This document shows positions 1-8,670 of a DNA stretch of 26,449 nt, piece by piece (the stretch's first letter is position 1; the number at the start of each line of letters is the position of its first letter). Source of the DNA: a virus; the IMG/VR virus record IMGVR_UViG_3300044620_001069, positions 1-26,449 of that record. One strand, 5' to 3'. Under the pieces are notes generated by a model, which saw only the letters and a list, made by a program, of their open reading frames with translations, searched no databases and was not told the origin of the DNA. The translations under genes were made by a program, and so were the position numbers.

Positions 1-565
1 GTAAAATTGTTCTTTTAAACACTTTTGTAATTCCATTAACTACCGTTTCTCTTTTTGTTACTGTGTAATTTAAAATTTTACCATTTGCGTCAAAATTAGG
101 TACTTTAGTTCTATTTGGAAACCCTTCGTTATTGAACGGTGATGAAAAATCAATATCATAAACAGTTTCAAAAACTTGCCCTGCACCAACACATTGCGAT
201 CCTCTCCTTAATATACCACAATATCTAATATCTTCTTTATCACCAAATGCCGGAACAATAATTGAAAAATCAACCAATGCCACTGATGGTCTTTGACCTG
301 GTATTTTTAACCCGTATGTTCTTGCTATGTTATAGATAGATGATCTTTGCTGAGCATATTGGAGAACGGTCTCTTGAATACTTCTGTCTATTTGAAATTG
401 TAGGTTATCTGAAATGGCCGCATTTAAATCAAGTAACACAGAGAAAACTGAAGCATCATTAACATTGGATAATAAATCAGGATAATATGTTTTGACAAAA
501 TTTATTAATTCTGTCCTGATTGATTGGAAATCTCTTGTTGTGTATGATATTTTTTTATTTGCCAT
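1..565 (-). CDS. 6: Baseplate wedge protein gp6-like (baseplate J family), N-terminal part only
   Basis: This open frame starts at ATG 565 and runs off the left edge, showing 188 residues. The visible start (MANKKISYTTRDFQSIRTEL, followed by a segment containing NDASVFSVLLDLNAA and an ISDNLQFQIDRSIQE stretch) is the characteristic N-terminus of T4 gp6 and related baseplate J-like proteins. A QQRSSIYNIARTYGLKIPGQ segment follows. In T4, gp6 dimers form the inner ring of the baseplate wedge and drive the change to the star-shaped baseplate; T4 gp6 is about 660 residues, so roughly two thirds is missing here. The start lies 4 bases after the stop of the gp25-like gene, and gene 25 followed by gene 6 is a common order in T4-like phages. 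No Shine-Dalgarno sequence is visible. The family call is firm although the gene is incomplete. Confidence 0.85.
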   Translation of the reverse strand, partial: MANKKISYTTRDFQSIRTELINFVKTYYPDLLSNVNDASVFSVLLDLNAAISDNLQFQIDRSIQETVLQYAQQRSSIYNIARTYGLKIPGQRPSVALVDFSIIVPAFGDKEDIRYCGILRRGSQCVGAGQVFETVYDIDFSSPFNNEGFPNRTKVPNFDANGKILNYTVTKRETVVNGITKVFKRTIL

Positions 566-569
566 ACTA

Positions 570-1025
570 TTAAATATTAATTATTATGAAATTACTTGAT
601 TGAAATACGTTTGTGGTTATTACATAATCTAGTTTAACTCTTGCTGTGTGTTCTTTTGTTCCTGCACCAGGTAATCTATATACCCTATCGTCACCACTTG
701 CAACCCTTATTTCTTCGGTTTCTTCTGTTGAAGCGTCGTATACAGTTATTGAGGTTACTTTTAAATTTGGTATATATCTTTTTATTGATTCCCTGATTTC
801 AGATTCTATTTCTGAAAAACTTGTCCCATCCATAGGTTCAAAAATGTATTCCAACAATCTTGTACCAAAATCAGGTAAAAAATATCTTGTTCCTTTTCTT
901 GTTAATAATAAATGAATGAGGTCTGTTCTAATTTCTTCTTCAATCGTATCAGATAAATCCAAATATTTACCATTGAATGAGTCCCGAAATGGGAAATTTA
1001 TACCATATGTAACTCCATTTGCCAT
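570..1025 (-). CDS. 25: Baseplate wedge protein gp25-like
   Basis: The gene encodes 151 residues of the GPW/gp25 family (T4 gp25 has about 132). The family signature is at residues 43-64, RKGTRYFLPDFG followed by TRLLEYIFEP, which is the conserved core that packs in the baseplate wedge. An N-terminal segment (FPFRDSFNGKYLDLSDTIEE) precedes a helix before this core, and a beta-rich C-terminal half follows it. In contractile tails gp25 joins the inner wedge to the sheath-initiating end. Despite older names it is not thought to be a lysozyme, and no catalytic motif is seen. The gene lies 19 bases after the gene at 1045-1671 and 4 bases before gp6, so the two wedge proteins are probably co-translated. 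The spacer contains ATATTTAT on the coding strand but no Shine-Dalgarno sequence. Confidence 0.88.
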   Translation of the reverse strand: MANGVTYGINFPFRDSFNGKYLDLSDTIEEEIRTDLIHLLLTRKGTRYFLPDFGTRLLEYIFEPMDGTSFSEIESEIRESIKRYIPNLKVTSITVYDASTEETEEIRVASGDDRVYRLPGAGTKEHTARVKLDYVITTNVFQSSNFIIINI

Positions 1026-1044
1026 ATGTTATAAATATATGGTT

Positions 1045-1671
1045 TTAAATTTTCTGCTCTGTTATGTCATAATAATAACTATCAGTATCTTCTGATACCC
1101 ACTTATCCGAAATTGTTTCAACCGAGGGTAATTGATGATCAACCTTTATATCTTTTAAATCCATCGGAAAATCTTTTGTTATCCAATTTGAGTCCTTCCA
1201 AAAAATTCTATTGTTAGGTTGGCAAAGTAAATACCCATCATCTGCGACCAAGATATGACCACATTTATAATCTGATGGTTCATCTGAATACGAATTTTTA
1301 AACCAATCAACTGTCATTAAATATGTAGCCCAAACTTTATCACCATTTCTTAAAACAACTTGACATCTTTTTTCGTGTAAGTGGTCATACACTATAACTG
1401 AAACATTTTCCGAAAAACAATCCCATAATTGTTTAAAATGAAAAGGTATATCTTTTTTTGGTTCTTTCAAAAAAATTTCAGAAATAGGGACTCTTGACCT
1501 TAACATTCCATAATCGGTCATAATATGAAATGTTAATATTTTTCCTGAGATAGATTGTATCGCGAATGCATATGCGTTATGAAATATATTTGAATCTTTT
1601 TCATTTTTAGTAAAGTGTGAAACCCTTACCAAACATTTAAAAAAATTAATGTTGTGATTCAAAACATTCAT
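1045..1671 (-). CDS. Conserved-looking hypothetical protein between nrdA and gene 25
   Basis: I do not recognise this 208-residue protein. The ATG at 1671 (MNVLNHNINFFKCLVRVSHF) lies 13 bases after the nrdA stop and is preferred. An in-frame ATG at 1710 would add 13 residues, but it would overlap the essential C-terminal cysteine tail of NrdA. The protein is soluble-looking and mixed alpha/beta. It has many aromatic residues and a central WATYLMTVDWFKNS segment, followed by CGHILVADDGYLLCQPNNRI and an acidic, tyrosine-rich end (SEDTDSYYYDITEQKI). It has no signal peptide, membrane segment or obvious catalytic motif. It sits at the border between the nucleotide-metabolism genes and the baseplate genes, so its position does not settle whether it is an early or a structural protein. 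Confidence 0.7.
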   Translation of the reverse strand: MNVLNHNINFFKCLVRVSHFTKNEKDSNIFHNAYAFAIQSISGKILTFHIMTDYGMLRSRVPISEIFLKEPKKDIPFHFKQLWDCFSENVSVIVYDHLHEKRCQVVLRNGDKVWATYLMTVDWFKNSYSDEPSDYKCGHILVADDGYLLCQPNNRIFWKDSNWITKDFPMDLKDIKVDHQLPSVETISDKWVSEDTDSYYYDITEQKI

Positions 1672-1684
1672 AACTAAATTATTT

Positions 1685-4105
1685 TTATGATGAACATCCG
1701 AAACAATCAACTAAACTATTTTCAGGTTTAGGAGGTAAATTCATTTTACTATAATCAATTTCAGGTAAAGGTTGCGGTTTCACTTCTTGACTTATATCTA
1801 CAGCCAAATGCTTTGCTCCTGTTGAGATAGCCTTTGTTCTTACATAATAACAAAGTGTTTTTAGTCCGTTTTCCCAAGCCCTAAAGTGAGATGATGTGAT
1901 TTTAGATACCGTAGGATTTGATAAATATATGTTCATAGATTGTGATTGGTCAATAAATGGAGCTCTATCGGTTGCCATATCAATCAAATCTTTTTGAGAT
2001 ATCTCCCAAATCGTTTTGTATTTCTTTAAAAGATGTTCAATTCTTTTGACTTTTTTGTTGTAATTTTTATCCTCAACATCTAAATATTTGTTGAAATTAA
2101 TTGATTGAACTGATCCTTCATTGATGATAATTTCATTTTTTATTTGTTCATTCCACAGACCAATTTTTTCAAAATCATTGATTAAATACTTATTGACAAT
2201 CATAATTTCACCACCAACAACTCTACGATTAAACAAAGCAGAATGTGCTGGTTCTGTCATTTCATAAGATCCTGTGATTTTTGCAGATGACGCTACTGGC
2301 ATTTGAGCTGTTGTAAGTGAATTACACACACCCCAAAACTCAACCTCTTTTTTTAACGTATTCCAATCCCACATTCCCGATAAATCATTTTCACTTAATC
2401 CCCACATATTAAATTGAAACACTCCTTGTGAGATTGGTGATCCTTTAAAGAAGTCGTATGGTTTATAAATCGCTCTCCTACATAAATCATTTGATTCATA
2501 TATAGCCCCATAATATATGGTTTCAAAAATTTGTTTATTTAATTTTCTTGCTTCTTCTGACGTGAATTCATAATCCAATAAATAAAACACATCGGCCAAA
2601 CCTTGAGTTCCAATTCCAATTGCTCTCTGCTCTAAACCACCTTTTCTACCCTTTTCAGTAGAATAAAAATTAATATCAATCACTTTATTTAAAGCTCTGA
2701 CAATTTTTCTAGTTTGTTCAAATAACTTTTGAAAGTTGAACTTGCCATCCTCAATAAAATTCTTTAGAATTAGAGATGATAAGGTACATATAGCGGTTGT
2801 TTGTTCGTCTGTATATTGATAAATTTCATTACACAGATTTGATTGTTTTATTACACCAATGTTTTGATGGTTGGTTTTTTTGTTTGCGTTATCTTTAGAA
2901 CATAAATAAGGAACACCTGTTTCAATTTGAGATTCAATTATTTTATACCAAAGTTCTTGAGCACTTACTTTTTTTCCTAAACCTAAGCTAACCGCCTTAT
3001 TGTAATTTTGTTCGTATTCTTCACCATAACATTCTTGCAAAGGTTTGATACCCGCTTTTAATATGTCATCAGGACAGAAAAGATACCAAGGTGAGTTTTC
3101 TTTAACCGCCCTCATAAAATTATCAGGTAACCACAAAGAAGTAAAAAGATCTCTCGCCCTTAACTCCTCAGGACCTGTATTTTTTTTAATATCCAAAAGG
3201 TCAAAAATATCTTTGTGCCAAGGTTCAATATAAATGGCCGCGCTACCTGGTCTTCTGCCTTGTTGATTGAAAAATCTTAACGATTCATTGACAATTTTAA
3301 GATACTTCAAAAGTCCGCCAGCAAATCCACCTGATGATGAAATTCTTGTATCCTTTGATCTGATATTACTCATACATAGACCGATACCAGCAGCGTCAGA
3401 TGAATAAGTTGAGATGTCTTTTAGTGTATCCAAAAGTCCTTTTCTTGAATCATCATTATTATAGTGCAAAACGCAAGACGCTAACTGAGGAACCTTAGTT
3501 CCTGCGTTAATCATAATAGGAGTTGCCGGTGAAATTAATTGATTTGACAAGGAATAATAATATTCAATAGCCTCCTCAAAGGAATTTGTAACCCAAAGCG
3601 CAACTCTCATATACATGTGTTGTGGCCTTTCAATTGACTTTCCGCTTGAATTTTTTGTTAGATACATTTCTTGTAAAGATCTCCACGCAAAATAATCAAA
3701 GTTATAATCAAGTTCGTGATTGATTACTTGGTCAATTTTTTCTCTACCATAAATTTTAATAGTTAAAATCAAATCATCATTGATAATCCCTTCCTTATTT
3801 AAGGTCTCCATTACTTCTGAAAAACTTGGATTGGTTTCCTTATGATAAGCAGATATTGCAACTGTTGCTGCCAACCTACTGTAATCATAGTGACTACCAG
3901 TATATGATGCAGATATCTCATATATCAACTTATCCAAATCTTTTGTTGTAATTTTTCCTTCAGTTGGAACTGATGTGATTACCTTAATGAATATTTCATC
4001 TGAATTAACATTCAGAGATTTAGCAGCTTTTTTTATTCTGTTATATATTTTGGTTGGATTGAAAGCAACTTCTTCTCCACCTTTTTTAATTATTGTAAGT
4101 GACAT
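1685..4105 (-). CDS. nrdA: Ribonucleoside-diphosphate reductase class I, large (alpha) subunit
   Basis: This 806-residue protein reduces ribonucleoside diphosphates to deoxyribonucleotides for phage DNA synthesis. An N-terminal ATP-cone (residues about 3-90, beginning IIKKGGEEVAFNPTKI) is the allosteric activity site. The catalytic set is complete: C211 (LASCVLHY) and C440 (CTLSS) form the active-site disulfide pair. N423, C425 and E427 in SNLCNEI form the radical and proton-transfer site. Y753 and Y754 in TLCYYVRT are the radical-relay tyrosines. The C-terminal tail ends DCFGCSS, so C801 and C804 can act as the redox shuttle that reopens the active site through thioredoxin or glutaredoxin. 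Length matches full-size class Ia enzymes. The gene follows nrdB after 19 bases, so both subunits are made from one transcript. All residues point to an active enzyme. Confidence 0.97.
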   Translation of the reverse strand: MSLTIIKKGGEEVAFNPTKIYNRIKKAAKSLNVNSDEIFIKVITSVPTEGKITTKDLDKLIYEISASYTGSHYDYSRLAATVAISAYHKETNPSFSEVMETLNKEGIINDDLILTIKIYGREKIDQVINHELDYNFDYFAWRSLQEMYLTKNSSGKSIERPQHMYMRVALWVTNSFEEAIEYYYSLSNQLISPATPIMINAGTKVPQLASCVLHYNNDDSRKGLLDTLKDISTYSSDAAGIGLCMSNIRSKDTRISSSGGFAGGLLKYLKIVNESLRFFNQQGRRPGSAAIYIEPWHKDIFDLLDIKKNTGPEELRARDLFTSLWLPDNFMRAVKENSPWYLFCPDDILKAGIKPLQECYGEEYEQNYNKAVSLGLGKKVSAQELWYKIIESQIETGVPYLCSKDNANKKTNHQNIGVIKQSNLCNEIYQYTDEQTTAICTLSSLILKNFIEDGKFNFQKLFEQTRKIVRALNKVIDINFYSTEKGRKGGLEQRAIGIGTQGLADVFYLLDYEFTSEEARKLNKQIFETIYYGAIYESNDLCRRAIYKPYDFFKGSPISQGVFQFNMWGLSENDLSGMWDWNTLKKEVEFWGVCNSLTTAQMPVASSAKITGSYEMTEPAHSALFNRRVVGGEIMIVNKYLINDFEKIGLWNEQIKNEIIINEGSVQSINFNKYLDVEDKNYNKKVKRIEHLLKKYKTIWEISQKDLIDMATDRAPFIDQSQSMNIYLSNPTVSKITSSHFRAWENGLKTLCYYVRTKAISTGAKHLAVDISQEVKPQPLPEIDYSKMNLPPKPENSLVDCFGCSS

Positions 4106-4124
4106 AGGTTTAAAATTTTAAATT

Positions 4125-5072
4125 TTAGAAATCTTCATCAAACGAAATTGCTTCGTTCAATTTTGCTTTTTGGTATTCAATTGTTCTACTTTCAAAGAAA
4201 TTACCTTTGGTTTCAACTGCGATTTGCTCCATAAATTTAAATGGTTGCTCCACATTGAATTGTTTTTGGCAACCGAATTTAACCAAAAGTCCATCAACAA
4301 CAAACTCCAAGTATTGTTTCATTAGGTTTTGGTTCATACCAATTAATGAAACTGGTAATGATTCGGTAATAAATTCTTTTTCAATTTCAAGTGCCGACAA
4401 CAAAATTTCTTTAATTCTTTTTTCTGAAATTTTATTTTCCAAATGATTATTGAATAGATGTATTGCAAAATCACAATGTAAATTTTCATCTTTAAAAATC
4501 AAGGCATTTGCGTTACATAATCCTTGCATTATTCCTCGTGATTTTAACCAAAAAATGGAACAGAATGAACCTGAAAAGAAAATACCCTCAACCGCTGCGA
4601 ACGCTACCAATCTTTCTTGAAAAGATGCGTTGTTTATCCAATTAAGAGCCCAATTGGCCTTCTTTTGAACTGCGGGGAGATGTTCAATCGCCCGGAAACA
4701 TTCCAATTTTTCATTTGGATCTTTAATATATGTATCAATCAATAATGAATACATTAAAGAATGGATATTTTCCATTGCCAACTGAATACCATAGAAAAAT
4801 TTAGCTTCGGGGTATTGTACTTCCCTATAAAAGTTTTCTGCCAAGTTTTCATTGACAATTCCGTCAGAAGCCGCAAAAAATGATAATACATTTTTAACGA
4901 AAAACTTTTCGTTATCAGACAACATTTCCCAATCTCTGATATCACCACTCAAATCAACTTCTTCAGCAGTCCAAAATGCGGCTTGATGTTTTTTATAAAA
5001 TTCCCATATATCGTGATACTCGATGGGAAATATAACAAAACGGTTGGGGTTTTCTTTTAAAATTTGTTCCAT
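4125..5072 (-). CDS. nrdB: Ribonucleoside-diphosphate reductase class I, small (beta) subunit
   Basis: This 315-residue ferritin-like protein holds the diiron centre and tyrosyl radical that start catalysis in NrdA. The metal ligands read as D40 (EEVDL), E101 and H104 (MENIHSLMY), E162 (AVEGIFF), and E196 and H199 (DENLHCDFA). The radical tyrosine is Y108, four residues after H104, matching the E. coli H118/Y122 spacing. Because the tyrosine is present, this looks like a classical Ia enzyme and not the Phe- or Leu-substituted Ic type. The C-terminus ([11 protein letters not shown]) is an acidic/aromatic tail of the kind that docks on the large subunit. The start lies only 2 bases after the helicase stop, so DNA unwinding and dNTP supply genes share a transcription unit. 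Confidence 0.97.
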   Translation of the reverse strand: MEQILKENPNRFVIFPIEYHDIWEFYKKHQAAFWTAEEVDLSGDIRDWEMLSDNEKFFVKNVLSFFAASDGIVNENLAENFYREVQYPEAKFFYGIQLAMENIHSLMYSLLIDTYIKDPNEKLECFRAIEHLPAVQKKANWALNWINNASFQERLVAFAAVEGIFFSGSFCSIFWLKSRGIMQGLCNANALIFKDENLHCDFAIHLFNNHLENKISEKRIKEILLSALEIEKEFITESLPVSLIGMNQNLMKQYLEFVVDGLLVKFGCQKQFNVEQPFKFMEQIAVETKGNFFESRTIEYQKAKLNEAISFDEDF

Positions 5073-5074
5073 AA

Positions 5075-6457
5075 TTAATTTAATTTTTGATCTTTTTCTT
5101 TTCTTTTATCCATCAATTCTTTCATTCTTTTACGACGTTCTTCCTCTTTGTTTTCTTCATGACCCAAGAATGTTGTAGATGATTCAACATCTATTTCAAG
5201 CATCGCATTGTCAAATTTACAATTTTCAAAGATTATACCATCATCTCCGATACGAGATTTTGTAATGGCGATTGTTGCCAATTTCATTTCCTTTTGTTGT
5301 AATGTCTTAGCAACTGATATAATAACGTGACCAACTTGAGCTTTCTTAATAGAACCCCCCATTTGATCTGTGGTAACAACCTCTGAGGAAATTGAACTAC
5401 GATTACCTTGAGTTGCGGTCCATCCGGCCAAACTTAATTCGTGACACATCGCTTCAAATCCTCTCATAACCGAACCTTCACTTTTCCATTCATCTTCTAA
5501 CTGCCTATCAGGTAAAACACAATCAATATAATCAAGTAAAACCATATCAATTTGCTGACCATCGGCAATTAATTTTCTTATTGAATTTTTAATCTGGTTC
5601 ATAGACAAGGTATCTGATGCATATTTTTGTAAAATTAGTTTATTTTTCATTGATCCTTCAACTTCTTTTACTTTATGTATCACTTCATCCTTTTTTACGG
5701 TCAAATCGTCAGGGTGGATTCCTGTCCATAATACGATGTGTTTTCTTTGAATTATCTTTGGGTTATCCTCAAAAAATATTTGAAGTACATTATAACCCAA
5801 ATTAAATGCGTGATTTGCTATCTTAGTGAGTAGGGTACTTTTTCCAACACCTGTCGGGGCGAGTATAACACCAATCTCACCTTTAGCCAATCCACCTTTT
5901 AATAACCTATCAATACCTGGAACACCCATAGGGATTGGATGTCTATAATCCTCGTTTAAAACATCGTCCAGGTTTGAGAAAACATCCATAAGTGAAATTT
6001 CTCTTTCTCCGACTTGTAACGCATTTTTAAATAATTCCTCAATTGTGTCATAACTTTCAAACTCACCACCATCAATGATTTTCTGAGCCTTTGTCATGGC
6101 TTTTGAAACTTCTTGTTGCTTACAAAATTTCAAAGCCTTTTCTTGAACAAATTGAAGTCCTTCAACGTTAATATCTTTGATTTTTTTTATTGTGTCAATC
6201 ACAACCTTTGCAACGGTTTCTTGAGGTAATTCGCTTCTTGTAATTTGGTTTATCGTTTCAAACGATGGTGATGCTTCGTACTTTTTGAAATACTCTTTAA
6301 TCATTTGTAAAATGATTTTGAAGTATTTGTTTTCAAAATAGGTTGGTTCAATAACATCAATAATAGAATGGGCGAACTCCTTATCAATGACAAGTTGGTT
6401 AAGTAATTGTAACTGAAATGTTTGTCCTAAATATTCAAAATTTTTCTCTGTCGCCAT
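5075..6457 (-). CDS. 41: Replicative DNA helicase, DnaB/T4 gp41 family
   Basis: The gene encodes 460 residues, close to T4 gp41 (475). An all-helical N-terminal domain (about residues 1-150) resembles the DnaB N-domain that makes the hexamer collar and contacts primase. The RecA-like motor follows: Walker A at 200-208 (APTGVGKST, with K206 binding ATP phosphate), a conserved FFEDN segment near 228-232, Walker B at 303-309 (IDMVLLD) and a C-terminal TQGNRSS segment typical of motif H4 in DnaB-type helicases. The last 25 residues are highly charged ([20 protein letters not shown]), possibly a flexible arm for loader or primase contacts. The protein would be a hexameric 5'-3' helicase on the lagging strand. 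It lies 29 bases after the unknown at 6487-6939 and 2 bases before nrdB. Confidence 0.95.
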   Translation of the reverse strand: MATEKNFEYLGQTFQLQLLNQLVIDKEFAHSIIDVIEPTYFENKYFKIILQMIKEYFKKYEASPSFETINQITRSELPQETVAKVVIDTIKKIKDINVEGLQFVQEKALKFCKQQEVSKAMTKAQKIIDGGEFESYDTIEELFKNALQVGEREISLMDVFSNLDDVLNEDYRHPIPMGVPGIDRLLKGGLAKGEIGVILAPTGVGKSTLLTKIANHAFNLGYNVLQIFFEDNPKIIQRKHIVLWTGIHPDDLTVKKDEVIHKVKEVEGSMKNKLILQKYASDTLSMNQIKNSIRKLIADGQQIDMVLLDYIDCVLPDRQLEDEWKSEGSVMRGFEAMCHELSLAGWTATQGNRSSISSEVVTTDQMGGSIKKAQVGHVIISVAKTLQQKEMKLATIAITKSRIGDDGIIFENCKFDNAMLEIDVESSTTFLGHEENKEEERRKRMKELMDKRKEKDQKLN

Positions 6458-6486
6458 ATATTTTATCTTTGATGTATTGATAAATA

Positions 6487-6939
6487 TTACACATCCAAAC
6501 TATAATTCATATAATCAAAACTTAATTTTTTTGTTGAAAAAATCTCGGTTAGGGATGTCAGAATGGGTTTTAATTTTGGTCGAAGATCGACTGTGTATCT
6601 AACTTTTGGAGGATAAACCTTCGCATCCATGTACCTTGAATAAAGAATGTTTTCACCATTTTTAATGGTTAATGTAAATTTTTCCGGTCCATCCAAAAAT
6701 GAAGTTTCCATAATATCAGGGTTTTCAAAAATCTCATATTGATTATCCATCATATAAGTCGCAGTTCTAACTCTAAGATTCTCACGAAATTCTGTAATAA
6801 ACTCCTCAATAAATTCATGCAGATCGATTGAATTTTTAGCCTTTGGGTTATAACCCCTGACGTTAAAAAATCTTTGGACAATAATGTTGTCATTGACCTT
6901 CAAAAGGAATTCAAGTTTTGTAATTTCTTGCTCTTTCAT
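6487..6939 (-). CDS. Unknown protein with an internal duplication, between exonuclease and helicase
   Basis: I do not recognise this 150-residue protein, but it contains two related copies of a segment of about 42-46 residues. Copy 1 is at residues 11-52 and copy 2 at 88-133. Shared anchors are F11/F88, L13/L90, I19/I98, R23/R102, Y30/Y109, P32/P111, K33/K112, D39/D118 and L40/L119. The spacing from R to Y (7) and from Y to D (9) is identical in the two copies. Each copy looks like a beta hairpin followed by a DL-initiated helix. The start codon overlaps the exonuclease stop (ATGA), indicating translational coupling, and the helicase follows after 29 bases. A role with the replication proteins is inferred from position only. 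There is no catalytic motif, zinc site or membrane segment. In T4 the helicase loader gp59 and primase gp61 are the expected helicase partners, but I see no resemblance to either. Confidence 0.82.
   Translation of the reverse strand: MKEQEITKLEFLLKVNDNIIVQRFFNVRGYNPKAKNSIDLHEFIEEFITEFRENLRVRTATYMMDNQYEIFENPDIMETSFLDGPEKFTLTIKNGENILYSRYMDAKVYPPKVRYTVDLRPKLKPILTSLTEIFSTKKLSFDYMNYSLDV
6541..6678 (-). repeat. Second copy of the protein-level internal duplication
   Basis: This stretch encodes residues 88-133 of the unknown protein and pairs with residues 11-52. Both copies read F-x-L, then N-I, an Arg, seven residues to Tyr, a P-K pair, and nine residues from the Tyr to Asp-Leu. The similarity is in the protein and not obvious in the DNA, so the duplication is old. 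Confidence 0.6.
6784..6909 (-). repeat. First copy of the protein-level internal duplication
   Basis: This stretch encodes residues 11-52 of the unknown protein, beginning FLLKVNDNIIVQRFF and including YNPKAKNSIDL. It aligns with residues 88-133 (FTLTIKNGENILYSRY, then YPPKVRYTVDL) with one inserted residue before the Asn-Ile pair. Confidence 0.6.
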
Positions 6940-7952
6940 AATTTGTTTTTTTGGTTTTTGAATTTGATTTTTTCTTTTCTTGTTAATTTTAAAATGGGTC
7001 TTAAAAACTCAACCCAAGCGTTATCATTTTTTGGTAGATATTTAAACAAACCATCTTCCATCATCATTCGAATTAAGTTCTTATATCCACGACCATCAGG
7101 GTCTAATGTTTCTTTATAATAATCTTGGACGATTTGTTTTGCGTTATCAGTTATTAGTGGGTTAGATAAGTCAATTATCTTTTCATTTATTTGAAAATAT
7201 TCTTCACCATATATACCATCCTTTGTTTTTCCTGTAAGTAAATTTTTAAGTGCGACATTTTCTTTATCTTCTTTTAAAAGTGTTTCTGCTTTTAATAAAA
7301 TATCATTAAATGATATTGGATTTTCAAGTATTTCGGGAAATAATTTAACCAATGTTTTTTCTCCGAGTAATCTAATACCATCAATATTATCTGAAGTATC
7401 ACCACATAAAATTTTGATTGTTTTAATGTTATAGTGGGGAAATTCTAATTCCTTATTTTTAATCATATCACCCATCTTATATGTTTTTTTTGCGTTGGGT
7501 GAATAAACTGACACCTTACCTGAAATAAGTTGTGTAAGATCCCTATCCCCTGAAAAGATGGTTATTTGTTCGTTTTCTGCTATTTGACAATAATATGATA
7601 TAAGGTCGTCGGCTTCATTATTATTAACCTCAATTTGTCTTACAAACATTTCTTCCAAATATTGTTTGATTCTTTCTTTTTGTCTGTAAAAAGACTCCTT
7701 TTTTTGGTCAGTTTCCGTTGAGGTTCTTTGTTCTTTATATTTGGGGTATATTAATTTTCGTGCGGATGAATTTGAGTCACCGTCCCACATTACAACTACC
7801 TTATCAAAATTTTGTTCTTCTATGAATTTACGGAGGGTATTTAAAAAATGATAAATACCTCCGATGTGCTCACCTTTGTGGTAAAACTCTTTAACCCCAT
7901 AGAATCCTATCTTGAGCAAATTATTTGCATCTACGAGTAATGTTTTAGTCAC
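6936..7952 (-). CDS. 5'-3' exonuclease / flap endonuclease, T4 RNase H-like (PIN/FEN family)
   Basis: This 338-residue nuclease would remove lagging-strand RNA primers and 5' flaps. Metal-binding acidic residues are present in order: D8 (LLVDANN), D57 and D59 (MWDGDS), E113, D115 and D116 (NNEADD), D136 and D138 (SGDRDLTQL), and D185 and D188 (CGDTSDN). The helix-three-turn-helix DNA-binding element follows at about 184-206 (GDTSDNIDGI, then LLGEKTL). The start is GTG (7950-7952): an in-frame stop lies at 7965-7967, and the catalytic VDANN must sit near the N-terminus, so no upstream ATG is possible. The gene begins 4 bases after the HNH endonuclease stop. Its own stop overlaps the next start (ATGA). 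T4 RNase H is 305 residues; the extra length here lies mainly in the C-terminal third, which is Lys-rich. Confidence 0.92.
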   Translation of the reverse strand: MTKTLLVDANNLLKIGFYGVKEFYHKGEHIGGIYHFLNTLRKFIEEQNFDKVVVMWDGDSNSSARKLIYPKYKEQRTSTETDQKKESFYRQKERIKQYLEEMFVRQIEVNNNEADDLISYYCQIAENEQITIFSGDRDLTQLISGKVSVYSPNAKKTYKMGDMIKNKELEFPHYNIKTIKILCGDTSDNIDGIRLLGEKTLVKLFPEILENPISFNDILLKAETLLKEDKENVALKNLLTGKTKDGIYGEEYFQINEKIIDLSNPLITDNAKQIVQDYYKETLDPDGRGYKNLIRMMMEDGLFKYLPKNDNAWVEFLRPILKLTRKEKIKFKNQKNKL

Positions 7953-7956
7953 TTTG

Positions 7957-8670
7957 TTATTTTTTTAATTGTTCAACAATAATTTTGTTACTTTTTTTCA
8001 AATTATCTTCCGCCCATAAAGGTTGAAGATTTGTGTAATGACATAATTTATATAGTTCCTCTTCTGTTTTAGCGGATGATAAAGGAATTATGTGGTCTAT
8101 GTGCCATTCATTTCTATTTTCCCAAGTCATACCACTTACAAATTGTTTTTCTAAATGTTCTTTTAATTCATAAGGAGAACAACCGACGATGTCAAATGTT
8201 TTGTTTTTTTTTGTAAATCCTTTTTTTGTGAGATACGAACATAACCGAGATCTCATTCCTGTTAATAGATTGTAAAATGAATTGTTTTTCTTTTTTATTT
8301 TTTCACTTTCATTTCGTTTAACCTTATTTTCACGTCTATGTGTTTGGATCTTTAACTTAATCAATTCTTTATTTTTTTCGTAATATTCTTTTTTTCTTTT
8401 CCTAACTTTATCACTATTTACATTTCTGTATTTTTTTTGATATTCCGAAATTTTATCCTTCACCTCAAAATAATGATTTTTGATTTTTGTTTTGTTATTA
8501 TCCCTCCACTTTTTCTTTCTTAACAACACATTCTCACCATCGTATTTTTTTTCAATATTTTTCCTACACTCTCTGCAAAAATATCTATATCCGTCTTTAG
8601 ATGATTTAAGTTTACCAAATTCACAAACACTTTTTTCTACATTACATTTAGAACAAACTTTAGTTTCCAT
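7957..8670 (-). CDS. HNH homing-type endonuclease with N-terminal zinc finger
   Basis: The gene encodes 237 residues in three parts. Residues 1-40 carry a four-cysteine zinc site, C6/C9 (CSKC) and C32/C35 (CREC), as often seen at the front of phage HNH proteins. Residues about 41-135 form a very Lys/Glu/Asn-rich helical arm, probably for DNA contact. Residues about 188-228 carry the HNH nuclease: H190, D192 and H193 in WHIDHIIPL, then N214 in TNLQPLW and N223 in EDNLKKSNK. Such enzymes cut or nick phage DNA and promote their own spread. The gene sits between uvsX and the exonuclease, in a Lys-rich, highly A+T-rich segment. Its start overlaps the end of a small ribbon-helix-helix gene by 11 bases. 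All nuclease and zinc residues are intact. It is a free-standing gene and does not interrupt a neighbour. Confidence 0.93.
   Translation of the reverse strand: METKVCSKCNVEKSVCEFGKLKSSKDGYRYFCRECRKNIEKKYDGENVLLRKKKWRDNNKTKIKNHYFEVKDKISEYQKKYRNVNSDKVRKRKKEYYEKNKELIKLKIQTHRRENKVKRNESEKIKKKNNSFYNLLTGMRSRLCSYLTKKGFTKKNKTFDIVGCSPYELKEHLEKQFVSGMTWENRNEWHIDHIIPLSSAKTEEELYKLCHYTNLQPLWAEDNLKKSNKIIVEQLKK

Noticed and set aside
646-915. Plus-strand open frames across the window (for example 646-915, 10039-10410, 25303-25824)
   Set aside because: Each lies opposite a well-supported minus-strand gene, has low-complexity composition mirroring that gene, and shows no recognisable motif. They are shadow frames.
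1030-1037. TATAAATA on the plus strand (1030-1037, 12379-12386 and near 23731) as T4-like late promoters
   Set aside because: They would fire away from the genes on the only strand that carries genes. Only the near-palindrome at 12375-12386 also reads correctly on the minus strand, and it is listed as weak.
4106-4124. A/T palindrome between nrdB and nrdA
   Set aside because: Pure A/T self-complementarity is expected by chance in this composition and would not make a stable hairpin.
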